Shown piece after piece: positions 37,777 to 49,347 of a stretch of 64,000 nucleotides of DNA. This DNA comes from Actinomycetes bacterium (GTDB lineage Bacteria; Actinomycetota; Actinomycetes; Actinomycetales; Dermatophilaceae): positions 1 through 64,000 of the forward strand of contig JAEZWF010000015.1 in assembly GCA_023420415.1 (NCBI GenBank). The letters run 5' to 3'. The notes beneath the pieces were generated by a model. The model had not been told where the DNA came from. It worked only from the letters and a program-made list of their open reading frames with translations, and made no database searches. How positions within the stretch are numbered: position 1 is the first letter of the stretch; each line of letters begins with the position of its first letter. Position numbers and translations under genes: made by a program.

Positions 37777-38692
37777 CACGACACCGGACGCCACGACGCC
37801 CGACCCCGAGCTGCACAAGGGCACGCGGGTCGATGACGACACGGTCCTGCGTCCCGACGCGGACGCCACCCCCGACACCTCGGTCGACATCTCGGTCGAG
37901 GAGGTCGCGGACCTCCCGCCGGGCAAGATGCTCGAGGTCGACGACGTGACGCTGCGCTTCGGCGGTGTCACCGCCCTCGACGGGGTCTCGTTCCACATCA
38001 ACACCGGCGAGATCCTCGGCCTCATCGGTCCCAACGGCGCCGGCAAGACGACCTGCTTCAACGTCATGACCGGCGTCTACCAGCCGACCTCCGGTGGCGT
38101 GCGGTTCATGGGCGAGCCGCTGGGCAAGCGCAAGAAGTTCCAGATCACCAAGCTGGGCATCGCGCGCACGTTCCAGAACATCCGGCTCTTCCACAACATG
38201 ACCGCGCTCGAGAACGTCCTCGTCGGCGCCGACGCCCACCACACCACCGGCATGGGCACCGCCCTGCTGCGGTTGCCCAAGTTCAAGGCCGAGGAGTCCG
38301 AGGGCATGGACCGCGCCTACGAGCTGCTCAAGTTCATGGGCCTGGAGAAGCGGGCCGACGAGCTGGCGCGCAACCTGCCCTACGGTGACCAGCGTCGGCT
38401 CGAGATCGCCCGCGCCCTCGCGACGAACCCGAAGCTGCTGTGCCTCGACGAACCGGCCGCCGGCTTCAACCCGGCCGAGAAGGTCAAGCTCATGGAGCTG
38501 ATCCAGTCGATCCGCGACCAGGGCTACACGGTGCTCCTCATCGAGCACGACATGAAGCTCGTCATGGGCGTGACCGACCGGATCGTGGTGCTGGAGTTCG
38601 GCAAGAAGATCGCCGAGGGCCCGCCCGCCGAGATCCAGAACGACCCGGCCGTCATCGCCGCCTACCTGGGAGTGGATGAGAATGCTTCTTGA
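37769..38692 (+). CDS. livG: Branched-chain amino acid ABC transporter ATPase LivG, extended
   Basis: 307-residue ATPase: Walker A GPNGAGKTT, LivG-type ITKLGIARTFQNIRLF, signature NLPYGDQRRLEIARAL, Walker B LLCLDEPAAGFNP, and switch His in IEHDMKLVMG. The first 55 or so residues before LEVDDVTLRFGG form an acidic, Thr/Pro-rich segment (PDTTPDATTPDPELHKG, DADATPDTSVDIS) absent from typical LivG. GTG 37769 follows GGAAGGAG and overlaps the livM end by eight bases. Confidence 0.92.
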   Translation: MPDTTPDATTPDPELHKGTRVDDDTVLRPDADATPDTSVDISVEEVADLPPGKMLEVDDVTLRFGGVTALDGVSFHINTGEILGLIGPNGAGKTTCFNVMTGVYQPTSGGVRFMGEPLGKRKKFQITKLGIARTFQNIRLFHNMTALENVLVGADAHHTTGMGTALLRLPKFKAEESEGMDRAYELLKFMGLEKRADELARNLPYGDQRRLEIARALATNPKLLCLDEPAAGFNPAEKVKLMELIQSIRDQGYTVLLIEHDMKLVMGVTDRIVVLEFGKKIAEGPPAEIQNDPAVIAAYLGVDENAS

Positions 38693-39401
38693 GGTCGAGG
38701 ACCTCAGCGTCAACTACGGGCGCATCGAGGCCATCCGCAACCTGTCGTTCACCGTCGACCAGGGCGAGGTCGTCACCCTCATCGGCGCCAACGGTGCGGG
38801 CAAGACGACGACGATGAAGACCGTGTCCGGGCTGCGGCCGGTCCGCACGGGGACGATCCGCTTCGAGGGGCAGGACATCACCACGATGCCGGCCCACGAG
38901 CGCCCGGTCCTCGGCATCGCGCAGTCCCCCGAGGGTCGTGGCTGCTTCGTCGGCATGACGGTCAGCGAGAACCTCGACATGGGCGCCTACGCGCGCAAGG
39001 ACCGCAAGTCGCCGGCGGTCAAGGAGGACCTGGACCGCGTCTTCGGGCTCTTCCCCCGCCTCGCCGAACGCCGCACCCAGGTGGCGGGCACGATGTCCGG
39101 TGGTGAGCAGCAGATGCTGGCGATCGGCCGTGCGCTGATGGCCTCGCCCAAGCTGCTGCTGCTCGACGAGCCGTCGATGGGACTGGCGCCGAAGCTGATC
39201 CAGCAGATCTTCGACATCATCACCGAGATCAACAAGCAGGGCACGACGGTGCTGCTCGTGGAGCAGAACGCGGCCCAGGCCCTCAAACGTGCCAACCGCG
39301 CCTACATCCTCGAGACCGGCGAGATCATCCGGGAAGGCACGGGTGAGGAGCTCGCCAACGACCCGGCGGTCAAGGCCGCCTACCTCGGCGGCGACGTCTA
39401 G
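38676..39401 (+). CDS. livF: Branched-chain amino acid ABC transporter ATPase LivF
   Basis: 241-residue second ATPase: Walker A GANGAGKTT, PEGRGCFVGMTVSENLDMG, signature MSGGEQQMLAIGRAL, Walker B LLLLDEPSMGLAP, H-loop VEQNAAQAL. Overlaps livG by 17 bases. Last gene of the operon, followed by a bidirectional hairpin. Confidence 0.93.
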   Translation: MRMLLEVEDLSVNYGRIEAIRNLSFTVDQGEVVTLIGANGAGKTTTMKTVSGLRPVRTGTIRFEGQDITTMPAHERPVLGIAQSPEGRGCFVGMTVSENLDMGAYARKDRKSPAVKEDLDRVFGLFPRLAERRTQVAGTMSGGEQQMLAIGRALMASPKLLLLDEPSMGLAPKLIQQIFDIITEINKQGTTVLLVEQNAAQALKRANRAYILETGEIIREGTGEELANDPAVKAAYLGGDV

Positions 39402-39420
39402 GCACGTTCCACCCACGAGA

Positions 39421-39458
39421 CGTGCGGGGTATGCCGGGTGGCCGGCATACCCCGCACG
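39421..39458. terminator. 17-base-pair bidirectional terminator between livF and uvrA
   Basis: Perfect stem CGTGCGGGGTATGCCGG / CCGGCATACCCCGCACG, loop GTGG. GAGACG and CGTCTC outside it can extend the pairing. It lies between convergent stops (39401 and 39465). Both arms contain GTATGCCG. Confidence 0.75.
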
Positions 39459-39464
39459 CGCGTC

Positions 39465-42515
<3,051 letters not shown>

Positions 42516-42522
42516 GGTTTCC

Positions 42523-42545
42523 ATCGTAGGTGTCGGCACCGACAA
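42523..42545 (-). promoter_or_regulatory. RecA-NDp (DNA-damage) promoter of uvrA
   Basis: Minus strand: TTGTCGGTG, eight bases, TACGAT. This is an exact match to the TTGTCRGTG-N8-TAnnnT promoter of the RecA/LexA-independent damage response known from mycobacteria (ClpR/PafBC regulated). The -10 ends seven bases before GTG 42515. Confidence 0.85.
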
Positions 42546-42585
42546 CGCATGCCGCGCCTCCGTGCGGGAGGCCCGCCACGCGGCA

Positions 42586-42598
42586 TACGCTCCCGACA
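42586..42598 (+). promoter_or_regulatory. -10 box for leaderless GH15 gene
   Basis: TACGCT at 42586-42591 lies six bases before the ATG at 42598, and overlaps a GTATGCCG copy (reverse strand). Confidence 0.45.
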
Positions 42599-44448
42599 TG
42601 GCGGACCAGACGACGACCCCCATCGAGGACTATGCCCTGCTCGGCGACACCGAGACCGCGGCCCTGGTGAGCAGGGCCGGCTCGATCGACTGGCTGTGCC
42701 TGCCGCACTTCGACTCCCCCGCGTGCTTCGCCGCCCTGCTCGGCACCCGCGACAACGGTCGGTGGCTGCTCGGACCGGCCGGTCCGGCCCGCACCACGAG
42801 GCGCTACGTCGACAACTCGTTCGTGCTCGAGACGACGCACGAGACCGACGACGGCGTGGTCGTGGTCACCGACGTCATGCCGACCGGTGACGGACGCGCG
42901 GACATCGTCCGCAGCGTCAGGGGCCTGCGCGGCACGGTGCGGATGAGGCACGAGTGGGTGGTGCGGTTCGACTACGGGCAGGTGCGTCCGTGGGTGTCGC
43001 ACGACCCCGGTCACCGCGTCGACAGCGACGTCATCGTGGCCGTGGCCGGCCCGGACATGCTGGTGCTGCGCGGCACCCGGCTCCCCCACCCCGAGGACGG
43101 GCACCACGTCGACGAGTTCGAGGTGGGTGCCGGGGAGGTCCTCACGTTCTCCCTGACCTGGTCACCGTCGTACGAGCCGGTTCCGCCGCCGCTGGACATC
43201 GACTCCCGCATCGCGGAGACCATCCGCTACGAGAACGCGTGGACGCAGGGCTGCACCTACGACGGGCCCTACCGCGACCTCGTGACCCGCTCGCTGCTGA
43301 CCCTGCGGGCCATGACGCACAGCCGGTACGGCGGCATCGTGGCCGCGCCGACCACGAGCCTGCCCGAGGACTTCGGCGGCGAGCGCAACTGGGACTACCG
43401 GTACTGCTGGCTGCGCGACGCGTCCCTGACCCTCGAGGCGTTGCTGCTGTCCGGCTACGTCGACGAGGCCCGTGGCTGGCGCAACTGGCTCATCCGCGCC
43501 GTCGCCGGTGACCCGCAGGACCTGCAGATCATGTACACCATCAACGGGTCCCGGCGGCTGCCGGAGATCACGCTCGACCACCTGCGGGGCTACGCCGACT
43601 CCCGTCCCGTGCGCATCGGCAACGGCGCCGTCGACCAGCGTCAGTCCGACGTGCTCGGCGAGGTGATGGTGGCGATGGACATCGCGCGCCGCCAGGGCCT
43701 GGAGGTGTCCTACCGCGGCTGGGCCGTGCAACGGGCACTCGTCGACGACCTGGCCAGGCACTGGGACCAGCCCGACAACGGCCTCTGGGAGATCCGCGGA
43801 CCCCTGCGGCACTTCACCCACTCGCGGGTCATGGTGTGGGCGGCCTTCGACCGGGCGGTCAAGGGCGTCGAGGACTTCGGGCTGGAGGGGCCGGTCGAGA
43901 AGTGGCGGGACCTGCGTGACCGGGTGCGCGCCGAGATCCTGGAGAAGGGCTTCAACACCGAGCGGAACAGCTTCACCCAGCACTACGAGACGACCGAGGT
44001 GGACGCGTCGCTGCTCGTGATCCCGTCCGTGGGCTTCCTGCCCGGTGACGACCCGATGGTGCTCGGCACCATCGCGGCCATCGAGGAGGACCTCATGCAG
44101 GACGGGCTCCTCCTGCGCTACCGCACCGAGACGGGCGTCGACGGGTTGTCTGGCGCCGAGCACCCGTTCCTCGCCTGCTCGTGGTGGCTCGTCAGTGCGT
44201 ATGCCGCGAGCGGACAGGTCGACAAGGCCACCGAGCTGATGGACCGGTTGGTGGCGTTGTTCAACGACGTCGGCCTCATCTCCGAGGAGTACGACCCGGT
44301 GGGCAGGCGGATGGTCGGCAACTACCCGCAGGCCTTCTCGCACCTGGCGTTCATCGGTGCCGCCCATGCGCTGGCCCAGGCGACCCGCTCCGCGTCGGGC
44401 GACAGCGGGACGCCCGAGCGCGAGGAGACGCGCGACGTCATCGCCTGA
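42598..44448 (+). CDS. Glycoside hydrolase family 15 protein (trehalase/glucoamylase-like)
   Basis: 616-residue cytoplasmic enzyme (no signal peptide) with an N-terminal beta-sandwich (residues about 1-220, starting PIEDYALLGDTETAALVSRAGSIDWLC) and an (alpha/alpha)6 barrel. Conserved runs are LPEDFGGERNWDYRYCWLRDAS and the C-terminal EHPFLACSWWLVSAYAASGQ. In mycobacteria close family members act on trehalose; other members hydrolyse alpha-glucans, so substrate remains open. The reading frame is open upstream into uvrA, but the promoter places the start at 42598. Confidence 0.88.
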   Translation: MADQTTTPIEDYALLGDTETAALVSRAGSIDWLCLPHFDSPACFAALLGTRDNGRWLLGPAGPARTTRRYVDNSFVLETTHETDDGVVVVTDVMPTGDGRADIVRSVRGLRGTVRMRHEWVVRFDYGQVRPWVSHDPGHRVDSDVIVAVAGPDMLVLRGTRLPHPEDGHHVDEFEVGAGEVLTFSLTWSPSYEPVPPPLDIDSRIAETIRYENAWTQGCTYDGPYRDLVTRSLLTLRAMTHSRYGGIVAAPTTSLPEDFGGERNWDYRYCWLRDASLTLEALLLSGYVDEARGWRNWLIRAVAGDPQDLQIMYTINGSRRLPEITLDHLRGYADSRPVRIGNGAVDQRQSDVLGEVMVAMDIARRQGLEVSYRGWAVQRALVDDLARHWDQPDNGLWEIRGPLRHFTHSRVMVWAAFDRAVKGVEDFGLEGPVEKWRDLRDRVRAEILEKGFNTERNSFTQHYETTEVDASLLVIPSVGFLPGDDPMVLGTIAAIEEDLMQDGLLLRYRTETGVDGLSGAEHPFLACSWWLVSAYAASGQVDKATELMDRLVALFNDVGLISEEYDPVGRRMVGNYPQAFSHLAFIGAAHALAQATRSASGDSGTPEREETRDVIA

Positions 44449-44466
44449 CGCCGGGCGGGCCCGCCG

Positions 44467-44502
44467 GCGCGGACCAGCGCGGACCAGCGCGGACCGGCGC
44501 GG
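44467..44502 (+). repeat. 10-base tandem repeat, 3.6 copies
   Basis: GCGCGGACCA repeats at 44467, 44477 and (last base G) 44487, then GCGCGG. It lies in the 58-base gap between the convergent GH15 and response-regulator genes. Copy number may vary between strains. Confidence 0.75.
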
Positions 44503-44506
44503 CGAC

Positions 44507-45193
44507 TCAGGCGGAGTTGGTGGTCAGGCTCGCCGAGCCGGTCACGCCGGCACGCCGGGCCACGGCCACGGCGGCCAGGGCCGAGTGCACCTTGAGCTTG
44601 TGCAGGATGCTCTGGACGTGGGTGCGCACCGTGTTGGGTGACACGTGCAGCAGCTCGCCGATGGCGGCCCGGCTCATGCCGTCGACCAGGCATCCGAGCA
44701 CCTCCAGCTCACGGCTGGTCAGGTCGTCGATGCCCTCGACGTGCTCCGCCGCGGCGTGCGGCCGCTGGGACAGGGACATGAGGACACCGGTGAGCAGCTC
44801 GGCCGGGATGTGCGTCTCGCCGCGGGCGACGCCGCGTAGCGCCTCGAGCAGCTCACCGGCGGTGACGGTCTTGGTCATCCACCCGCGCACGCCGAGCTGC
44901 ACGGCCTCGACGATGCGCTGCTGGGCGCCATCGGAGCCGGTCGTCACCAGGACGCCGGTCTGGTCGTTGCGGGCCAGCGCCTGGCGCGCCACCACCAACC
45001 CGTCCTCCCCGGCCAGGTCGAGGTCGAGCAGCAGGACGTCGAAGGCGGTGTCGTCGACGACGCGAAGTGCGGTCCGGACGCTGGTCGCGGTGGCGACCAC
45101 GTCGATGTCCGGCTGCTCGCGCAGGCACAGGGCGAGCGCGTCGAGAAACACCTCGTGGTCGTCAACGACGGCCACGCGAATGTGCGGGGGCAT
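44507..45193 (-). CDS. NarL/LuxR-type response regulator
   Basis: 228-residue regulator. Receiver domain (1-120): acidic pocket VAVVDDHEVF, phospho-acceptor Asp57 in VLLLDLD, Thr in LVTTGSD and Lys in GWMTKTVTAGEL. A LuxR helix-turn-helix follows (DLTSRELEVLGCLVDGMSRAAIGELLHVSPNTVRTHVQSIL). ATG 45193 is chosen for its ribosome site GGAAGGTGG; the frame is open to 45229. It follows a second response regulator and a histidine kinase gene on the same strand. Target genes unknown. Confidence 0.92.
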   Translation of the reverse strand: MPPHIRVAVVDDHEVFLDALALCLREQPDIDVVATATSVRTALRVVDDTAFDVLLLDLDLAGEDGLVVARQALARNDQTGVLVTTGSDGAQQRIVEAVQLGVRGWMTKTVTAGELLEALRGVARGETHIPAELLTGVLMSLSQRPHAAAEHVEGIDDLTSRELEVLGCLVDGMSRAAIGELLHVSPNTVRTHVQSILHKLKVHSALAAVAVARRAGVTGSASLTTNSA

Positions 45194-45293
45194 GGCGCCA
45201 CCTTCCCGTGCGCAGGACGAATCGGACACCGCCCGGCGCTGGAGAAATGACTACGTCAAAGGGGTGACGCCATGCCCGGCACCACCACGGCGG

Positions 45294-45947
45294 TCAGCGC
45301 AGGTGCGCCGGCCACGTCTCCGGCGTGCCGTGGGCCGAGATGAGCGCCGCCGCCTGCAGCCGCGAGTGCACGCCCAGCTTGGTCAGCAGGTTCTGCACGT
45401 GGGTGCGGGCGGTGCTGCGCTGGACGCCCAGCGTCGTGGCCATCTCCTCGGTGGTCTGGCCGTCCATGATGCAGCGCATCACCTGCCACTCGCGGTCGGT
45501 CAGGAACTGCAGCGACCACAACGGGTCCTCGGCAGCCGACTTCTGCGGGCGCAGGGCGCGCTGCAGCAGCGAGGGCTCGACCGCGAGCTGACCACGCACC
45601 GCGCGGTCGAGCATCTCGACGATCTCCACGATCGGCTTCTCCTTGCCGACGTAGCCGGCCGCACCCTCGGCGATGGACCGCCCCACGATGCCGTGGTCGG
45701 CTTCCGCCGACAGCATCACGACCTTGGTCTGCGGCGACGCCTCACGGATCTGGTGGATCGCGGTGATGGACGTCCCGCCGGGGAAGTTCACGTCGAGCAG
45801 GCACACGTCGGGGTGGTGCTCGGCCACGGCCGCGACACCCTCCTCCGGCGTGCTCGCGAGGGCCACGACCTCGTGGCCCTTGGAGGCCAGCGCGAGACCG
45901 AGCGCCTCCAGCAGGAGCAGGTGGTCGTCACACACGACGATCTTCAC
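45294..45947 (-). CDS. NarL/LuxR-type response regulator
   Basis: 217-residue regulator: receiver with Asp7/Asp8 (VVCDDHLLL), phospho-acceptor Asp52 (CLLDVNFPGG), Ser in VVMLSAEAD and Lys in GYVGKEKP; C-terminal HTH FLTDREWQVMRCIMDGQTTEEMATTLGVQRSTARTHVQNLL in two overlapping halves. Only distantly similar to the regulator at 44507-45193. Its ATG overlaps the kinase stop (ATGA), so it is the kinase's most likely partner. Confidence 0.93.
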   Translation of the reverse strand: MKIVVCDDHLLLLEALGLALASKGHEVVALASTPEEGVAAVAEHHPDVCLLDVNFPGGTSITAIHQIREASPQTKVVMLSAEADHGIVGRSIAEGAAGYVGKEKPIVEIVEMLDRAVRGQLAVEPSLLQRALRPQKSAAEDPLWSLQFLTDREWQVMRCIMDGQTTEEMATTLGVQRSTARTHVQNLLTKLGVHSRLQAAALISAHGTPETWPAHLR

Positions 45948-46576
45948 GAGGCCACCGCCTCGAGGCCGACGGTGCCGAGGCAGATGTCTGCCACGGCGCC
46001 ACCATCGCGACCGTCACGGATGTCGAACGTGCCCTGGCACGCCGCCACCATCGCGCGGGTCGTGGTGAGCCCCAAGGAGGTTCGCGACGCGATGCGTCCG
46101 AAGCCGGGGCCGGTGTCGGCAACGCGGACATGGGTCCCCGTCGAGTCCTCGACGACGGTCACGGTGACCGCGCCGGACTCGCCGGCGGCGCGCACCGCGT
46201 TGTCGAGCACGCAGGCCAGGGCGCGGCTGAGCGCCACGGGCCGGGCCCAGGCCCGCCGTGCACCGACGACGTCGACGGTGAAGCGGCAGCCCGTCGTCGC
46301 GGCCGCCCGGTCGACGCCTTCGCGCACGATGCGCTCCACGTCGGTGGGCACGACCTCGTCGGTCGCGGCCTCGCTCAGGCTGGTCTCGACCACGTCGGAC
46401 AGCCACTGGGCCTGTCCGGCGATCACGTCGAGCTTGCGACGGTCGTCGCCGCCTTCGGCCCCTGCCATCAGCAGGATGGCCGCCAACGGCTGTCGCAGGT
46501 CGTGCAGCAGCGCGCGAACGGTGTCAATCTCACGTCCAGCAACCCGTCGCTGGACGTCGTCAATTGCAGCAGACAT
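45944..46576 (-). CDS. Soluble histidine kinase without sensor domain
   Basis: 210-residue kinase made only of a dimerisation/phosphotransfer helix pair (LLHDLRQPLAAILL, His25) and an ATPase domain (N box VLDNAVRAA, G1 box VADTGPGFG, G2-like SLGLTTTRAMV). It has no membrane span or recognisable input domain, so the signal must come from a partner or directly to the core. ATG has the ribosome site GAGGGAAGAG. Overlaps its response regulator by four bases. Confidence 0.85.
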   Translation of the reverse strand: MSAAIDDVQRRVAGREIDTVRALLHDLRQPLAAILLMAGAEGGDDRRKLDVIAGQAQWLSDVVETSLSEAATDEVVPTDVERIVREGVDRAAATTGCRFTVDVVGARRAWARPVALSRALACVLDNAVRAAGESGAVTVTVVEDSTGTHVRVADTGPGFGRIASRTSLGLTTTRAMVAACQGTFDIRDGRDGGAVADICLGTVGLEAVAS

Positions 46577-46757
46577 CTATTCAACTCTTCCCTCACACAA
46601 CAGCGAAGGCCCGCCCGCACCCCCTGTGCGGCCCCGTCAGGCTTTTCGCGTCTGGACAAAAGTAGGACGTCGAATGCCCGAGCAGCAATAGTTCATCGGG
46701 ACTAGGCGATTTCGCTGATATCGCTCGGTTGCGTGCCCTGACGACAGAATGGGGCGT
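46577..46757. promoter_or_regulatory. AT-richer divergent promoter region, kinase and MBL gene
   Basis: 180 bases that drop well below the local GC content. It holds the kinase ribosome site, TTTTGTCC and AAAAG tracts, and CAGAAT (46745-46750) seven bases before the start of the next gene. No clear dyad. Confidence 0.4.
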
Positions 46758-47420
46758 ATGAGTGCACCTCACGACTCCGATTCCGTTGCCCAGGTCACGT
46801 CGAACGACTGGAACCTTCTCAGCATGTGGAGGGTGTCCGTCTCAGAAATGGACAACAACGCCTACCTGCTGCGCGATCGGGCCACCGGCGACCTGCTCCT
46901 CATCGACGCCGCCGCCGAAACCGAACGGCTCCTGGACCTGGTCACCGCGGCGGGTGGCCGGCTGCGGACCGTGGCCACCACCCACCAGCACTGGGACCAC
47001 CACCGCGCCCTCCCGGACGTGGTCGCCGCGACCGGGGCGGTGACCGTCTGCGGGGCCGACGACGCCGAGGGTATGCCGCTGCCTCCCGACCGCGCGCTCG
47101 CCCACGGCGACGTGGTGACCGTCGGTGACGTGCCGCTGGAGGTGATCCACCTCCGGGGCCACACCCCCGGGTCCATCGCGCTGGCCTACCGCGACCCGGA
47201 CGGACCGGTGCAGCTCTTCACCGGCGACTCGCTGTTCCCCGGAGGTGTCGGCAACACCAAGAACCCCGGGCAGTCCTTCGACTCGCTCATCGAGGACGTC
47301 AGCACCCGGGTATTCGACGTCTTCGACGACGACACGGTCGTGTGGCCGGGCCACGGCGCGCCGACCACGCTGGGTGCCGAGCGCCCGCACCTGCAGGAGT
47401 GGCGAGACCGCGGCTGGTGA
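46758..47420 (+). CDS. MBL-fold metallo-hydrolase
   Basis: 220-residue metallo-beta-lactamase fold hydrolase. The zinc motif is TTHQHWDHH (HxHxDH), with further ligands in LRGHTPGS, TGDSLF and WPGHGAPT, as in glyoxalase II-like enzymes. It opens with WRVSVSEMDNNAYLLRD. The ATG at 46758 is favoured over 46749 because the -10 box CAGAAT overlaps the latter. Position between uvrA and uvrB is common in actinobacteria; the substrate is unknown. Confidence 0.88.
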   Translation: MSAPHDSDSVAQVTSNDWNLLSMWRVSVSEMDNNAYLLRDRATGDLLLIDAAAETERLLDLVTAAGGRLRTVATTHQHWDHHRALPDVVAATGAVTVCGADDAEGMPLPPDRALAHGDVVTVGDVPLEVIHLRGHTPGSIALAYRDPDGPVQLFTGDSLFPGGVGNTKNPGQSFDSLIEDVSTRVFDVFDDDTVVWPGHGAPTTLGAERPHLQEWRDRGW

Positions 47421-47436
47421 GCACCCGCCGGGTCAC

Positions 47437-47449
47437 TAGAGTCCGCACG
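47437..47449 (+). promoter_or_regulatory. -10 box for leaderless EamA exporter
   Basis: TAGAGT at 47437-47442 followed by six bases and the GTG at 47449; no ribosome site. Confidence 0.5.
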
Positions 47450-48321
47450 TGACCCCGAGCCGCCCACGAGTACCGCCCCTGGTGCTGGTGCTGACGGCCA
47501 TCGTGTCGGTCCAGTTCGGTGGCGCCCTGGCCGCCACGCTGGTCCCCCGCATCGGCGCCGGCGGCTCGGTCCTGCTGCGGCTGCTGTTCGCCACCGTGAT
47601 CCTGGTGGCGGTGGCGCGCCCACGGCTGCGCGGGCGGTCCCGGCAGGCCTGGCTGATGGTCCTCGCCTTCGGCGCAGCCCTCGGGCTCATGAACCTCGCG
47701 TTCTACGCCTCCCTCGCACACCTGCCCATCGGGGTCGCAGTGACCATCGAGTTCCTGGGTCCGCTCACCCTCGCCACGGTGCTGTCGCGCCGGCTGCGCG
47801 ACCTCGCCGCCGTGGCGGCTGCCGCGGCCGGGGTGGTCCTCATCTCCGAGGCCCTGCAGACCCCGGTGGCGGACCTGAAGTGGACCGGGCTGGGACTGGC
47901 CGCGGTCGCCGGCGCCTGCTGGGCGGCATACATCCTCGCCAGCCGACAGGTCGGCCGGGAGTTCGCCAGCCTGGACGGGCTGGCGCTGGCCATGATGGTG
48001 GCTCTCGTCCTGGTGCTCCCGTTCGGGCTCGGCTCCGCGCCCCAGTGGGAGCCCGGCGACGTCGCCAAGGGGCTCGGGATCGCCGTGCTCTCCTCAGTGC
48101 TCCCCTACTCCCTCGAGCTCGCGGCACTGCGTCACCTGAGCCCACGGGTGTTCGGCATCCTGCTCAGCATCGAGCCCGTCGCCGCGGCGCTGGCCGGTCT
48201 GCTGGTCCTCGGTCAGCGCCTGCACGTCGCGCAGCTGGTCGGCATGGGCCTGGTCGTGCTGGCCAGCGCCCTGGTCATGGGCGCCGGCCAGCAGCGTGAC
48301 CCGGCCGAGTCAGGAGGCTGA
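47449..48321 (+). CDS. EamA/RhtA-type metabolite exporter
   Basis: 290-residue drug/metabolite transporter with ten hydrophobic segments in two EamA repeats; AFYASLAHLPIGVAVTIEFLGPL is typical of the RhtA (threonine/homoserine efflux) branch, and the second repeat has LRHLSPRVFGILLSIEPV. Likely exports an amino acid or related metabolite; the substrate is not deducible. Converges with terC, overlapping by 12 bases. Confidence 0.9.
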   Translation: MTPSRPRVPPLVLVLTAIVSVQFGGALAATLVPRIGAGGSVLLRLLFATVILVAVARPRLRGRSRQAWLMVLAFGAALGLMNLAFYASLAHLPIGVAVTIEFLGPLTLATVLSRRLRDLAAVAAAAAGVVLISEALQTPVADLKWTGLGLAAVAGACWAAYILASRQVGREFASLDGLALAMMVALVLVLPFGLGSAPQWEPGDVAKGLGIAVLSSVLPYSLELAALRHLSPRVFGILLSIEPVAAALAGLLVLGQRLHVAQLVGMGLVVLASALVMGAGQQRDPAESGG

Positions 48322-49347
48322 GCCGACCCGCTTCGCGTCGTGCGACGACTTGATGAGGCTGGCGATCGTGGTCACGCCGAGGATCACGACAATGGCGGAC
48401 AGCGACAGCCAGATCGGGATGTCCGGGGCCCAGGAGATCTTCTCGCCACCGTTGATGAACGGCAGCTCGTTCTCGTGCATGGCGTGCAGGATCAGCTTCA
48501 CGCCGATGAAGGCCAGCAGGACCGACAAGCCGATCGTGAGGTAGACGAGGCGCTTGAGCAGGCCACCGATGAGGAAGTACAGCTGGCGCAGACCCATGAG
48601 CGCGAACAGGTTCGCGGTCAGCACCAGGTAGGGCTCGCGGGTCAGGCCGTAGATCGCGGGAATCGAGTCGAGCGCGAACAGCAGGTCGGTGGTGCCGAGC
48701 GCCATGATGACGATGAACATCGGGGTGGCGAGCTTCTTGCCGTTCTCACGGATGAACAGCTTGGCCCCGTGGTACTGGTTCGTCGCCGGGAACCTGCGTT
48801 CGACGAACCGCATGAACCGGTTCTCCTCGTACTCGTCGTCGTCACTCTGCCCCTCGCGGACGAGCTGGATCGCGGTGTAGACGAGGAACGCGCCGAAGAT
48901 GTAGAAGACCCACGAGAACCGGTTGATCGCGGCCGCGCCGACGGCGATGAAGATGCCGCGCAGCACGATGGCGATGATGATGCCGATGAGCAGGGCCGTC
49001 TGCTGCAGCTTCGCCGGGACGCCGAACCGCGCCATGATCAGCAGGAAGATGAACAGGTTGTCGATCGACAGCGAGTACTCGGTCAGCCAGCCCGCGTAGT
49101 ACTCGGCCATGAACTTGGCCCCGGCCTGCTCGTACGTGAAGTACCAGACACCGAGCCCGAACAGCAGGGCCGCGCCGACGTAGCCGATGAGCGCGACCGA
49201 CACCTCCTTGGTGGAGGGCACGTGCGGCCGCCGGGCGATGATGACGACGTCGAACAGGAGCACCGCGGCCATCAGGCCGATGGTGAGGTACCAGACCCAC
49301 GGCGCGACCTCCATCGAGGTGGCCGTGGTGGCGGTGAGAGCGGTCAA
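48310..49347 (-). CDS. TerC/Alx family membrane protein (manganese export)
   Basis: 345-residue membrane protein with about nine spans and the conserved acidic motifs EYSLSIDNLFIFLLIM and LLFALDSIPAIYGLT, typical of TerC/Alx proteins that export Mn(II) and help metallate exported enzymes. The start is a TTG at 49347 with GGAGG eight bases upstream; that ribosome site is part of a riboswitch-like leader. Confidence 0.9.
   Translation of the reverse strand: MTALTATTATSMEVAPWVWYLTIGLMAAVLLFDVVIIARRPHVPSTKEVSVALIGYVGAALLFGLGVWYFTYEQAGAKFMAEYYAGWLTEYSLSIDNLFIFLLIMARFGVPAKLQQTALLIGIIIAIVLRGIFIAVGAAAINRFSWVFYIFGAFLVYTAIQLVREGQSDDDEYEENRFMRFVERRFPATNQYHGAKLFIRENGKKLATPMFIVIMALGTTDLLFALDSIPAIYGLTREPYLVLTANLFALMGLRQLYFLIGGLLKRLVYLTIGLSVLLAFIGVKLILHAMHENELPFINGGEKISWAPDIPIWLSLSAIVVILGVTTIASLIKSSHDAKRVGSAS

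Noticed and set aside
44181..46691. 836-residue plus frame spanning the two-component genes
   Set aside because: Antisense to the kinase and both response regulators, each with intact catalytic motifs and coupled starts.
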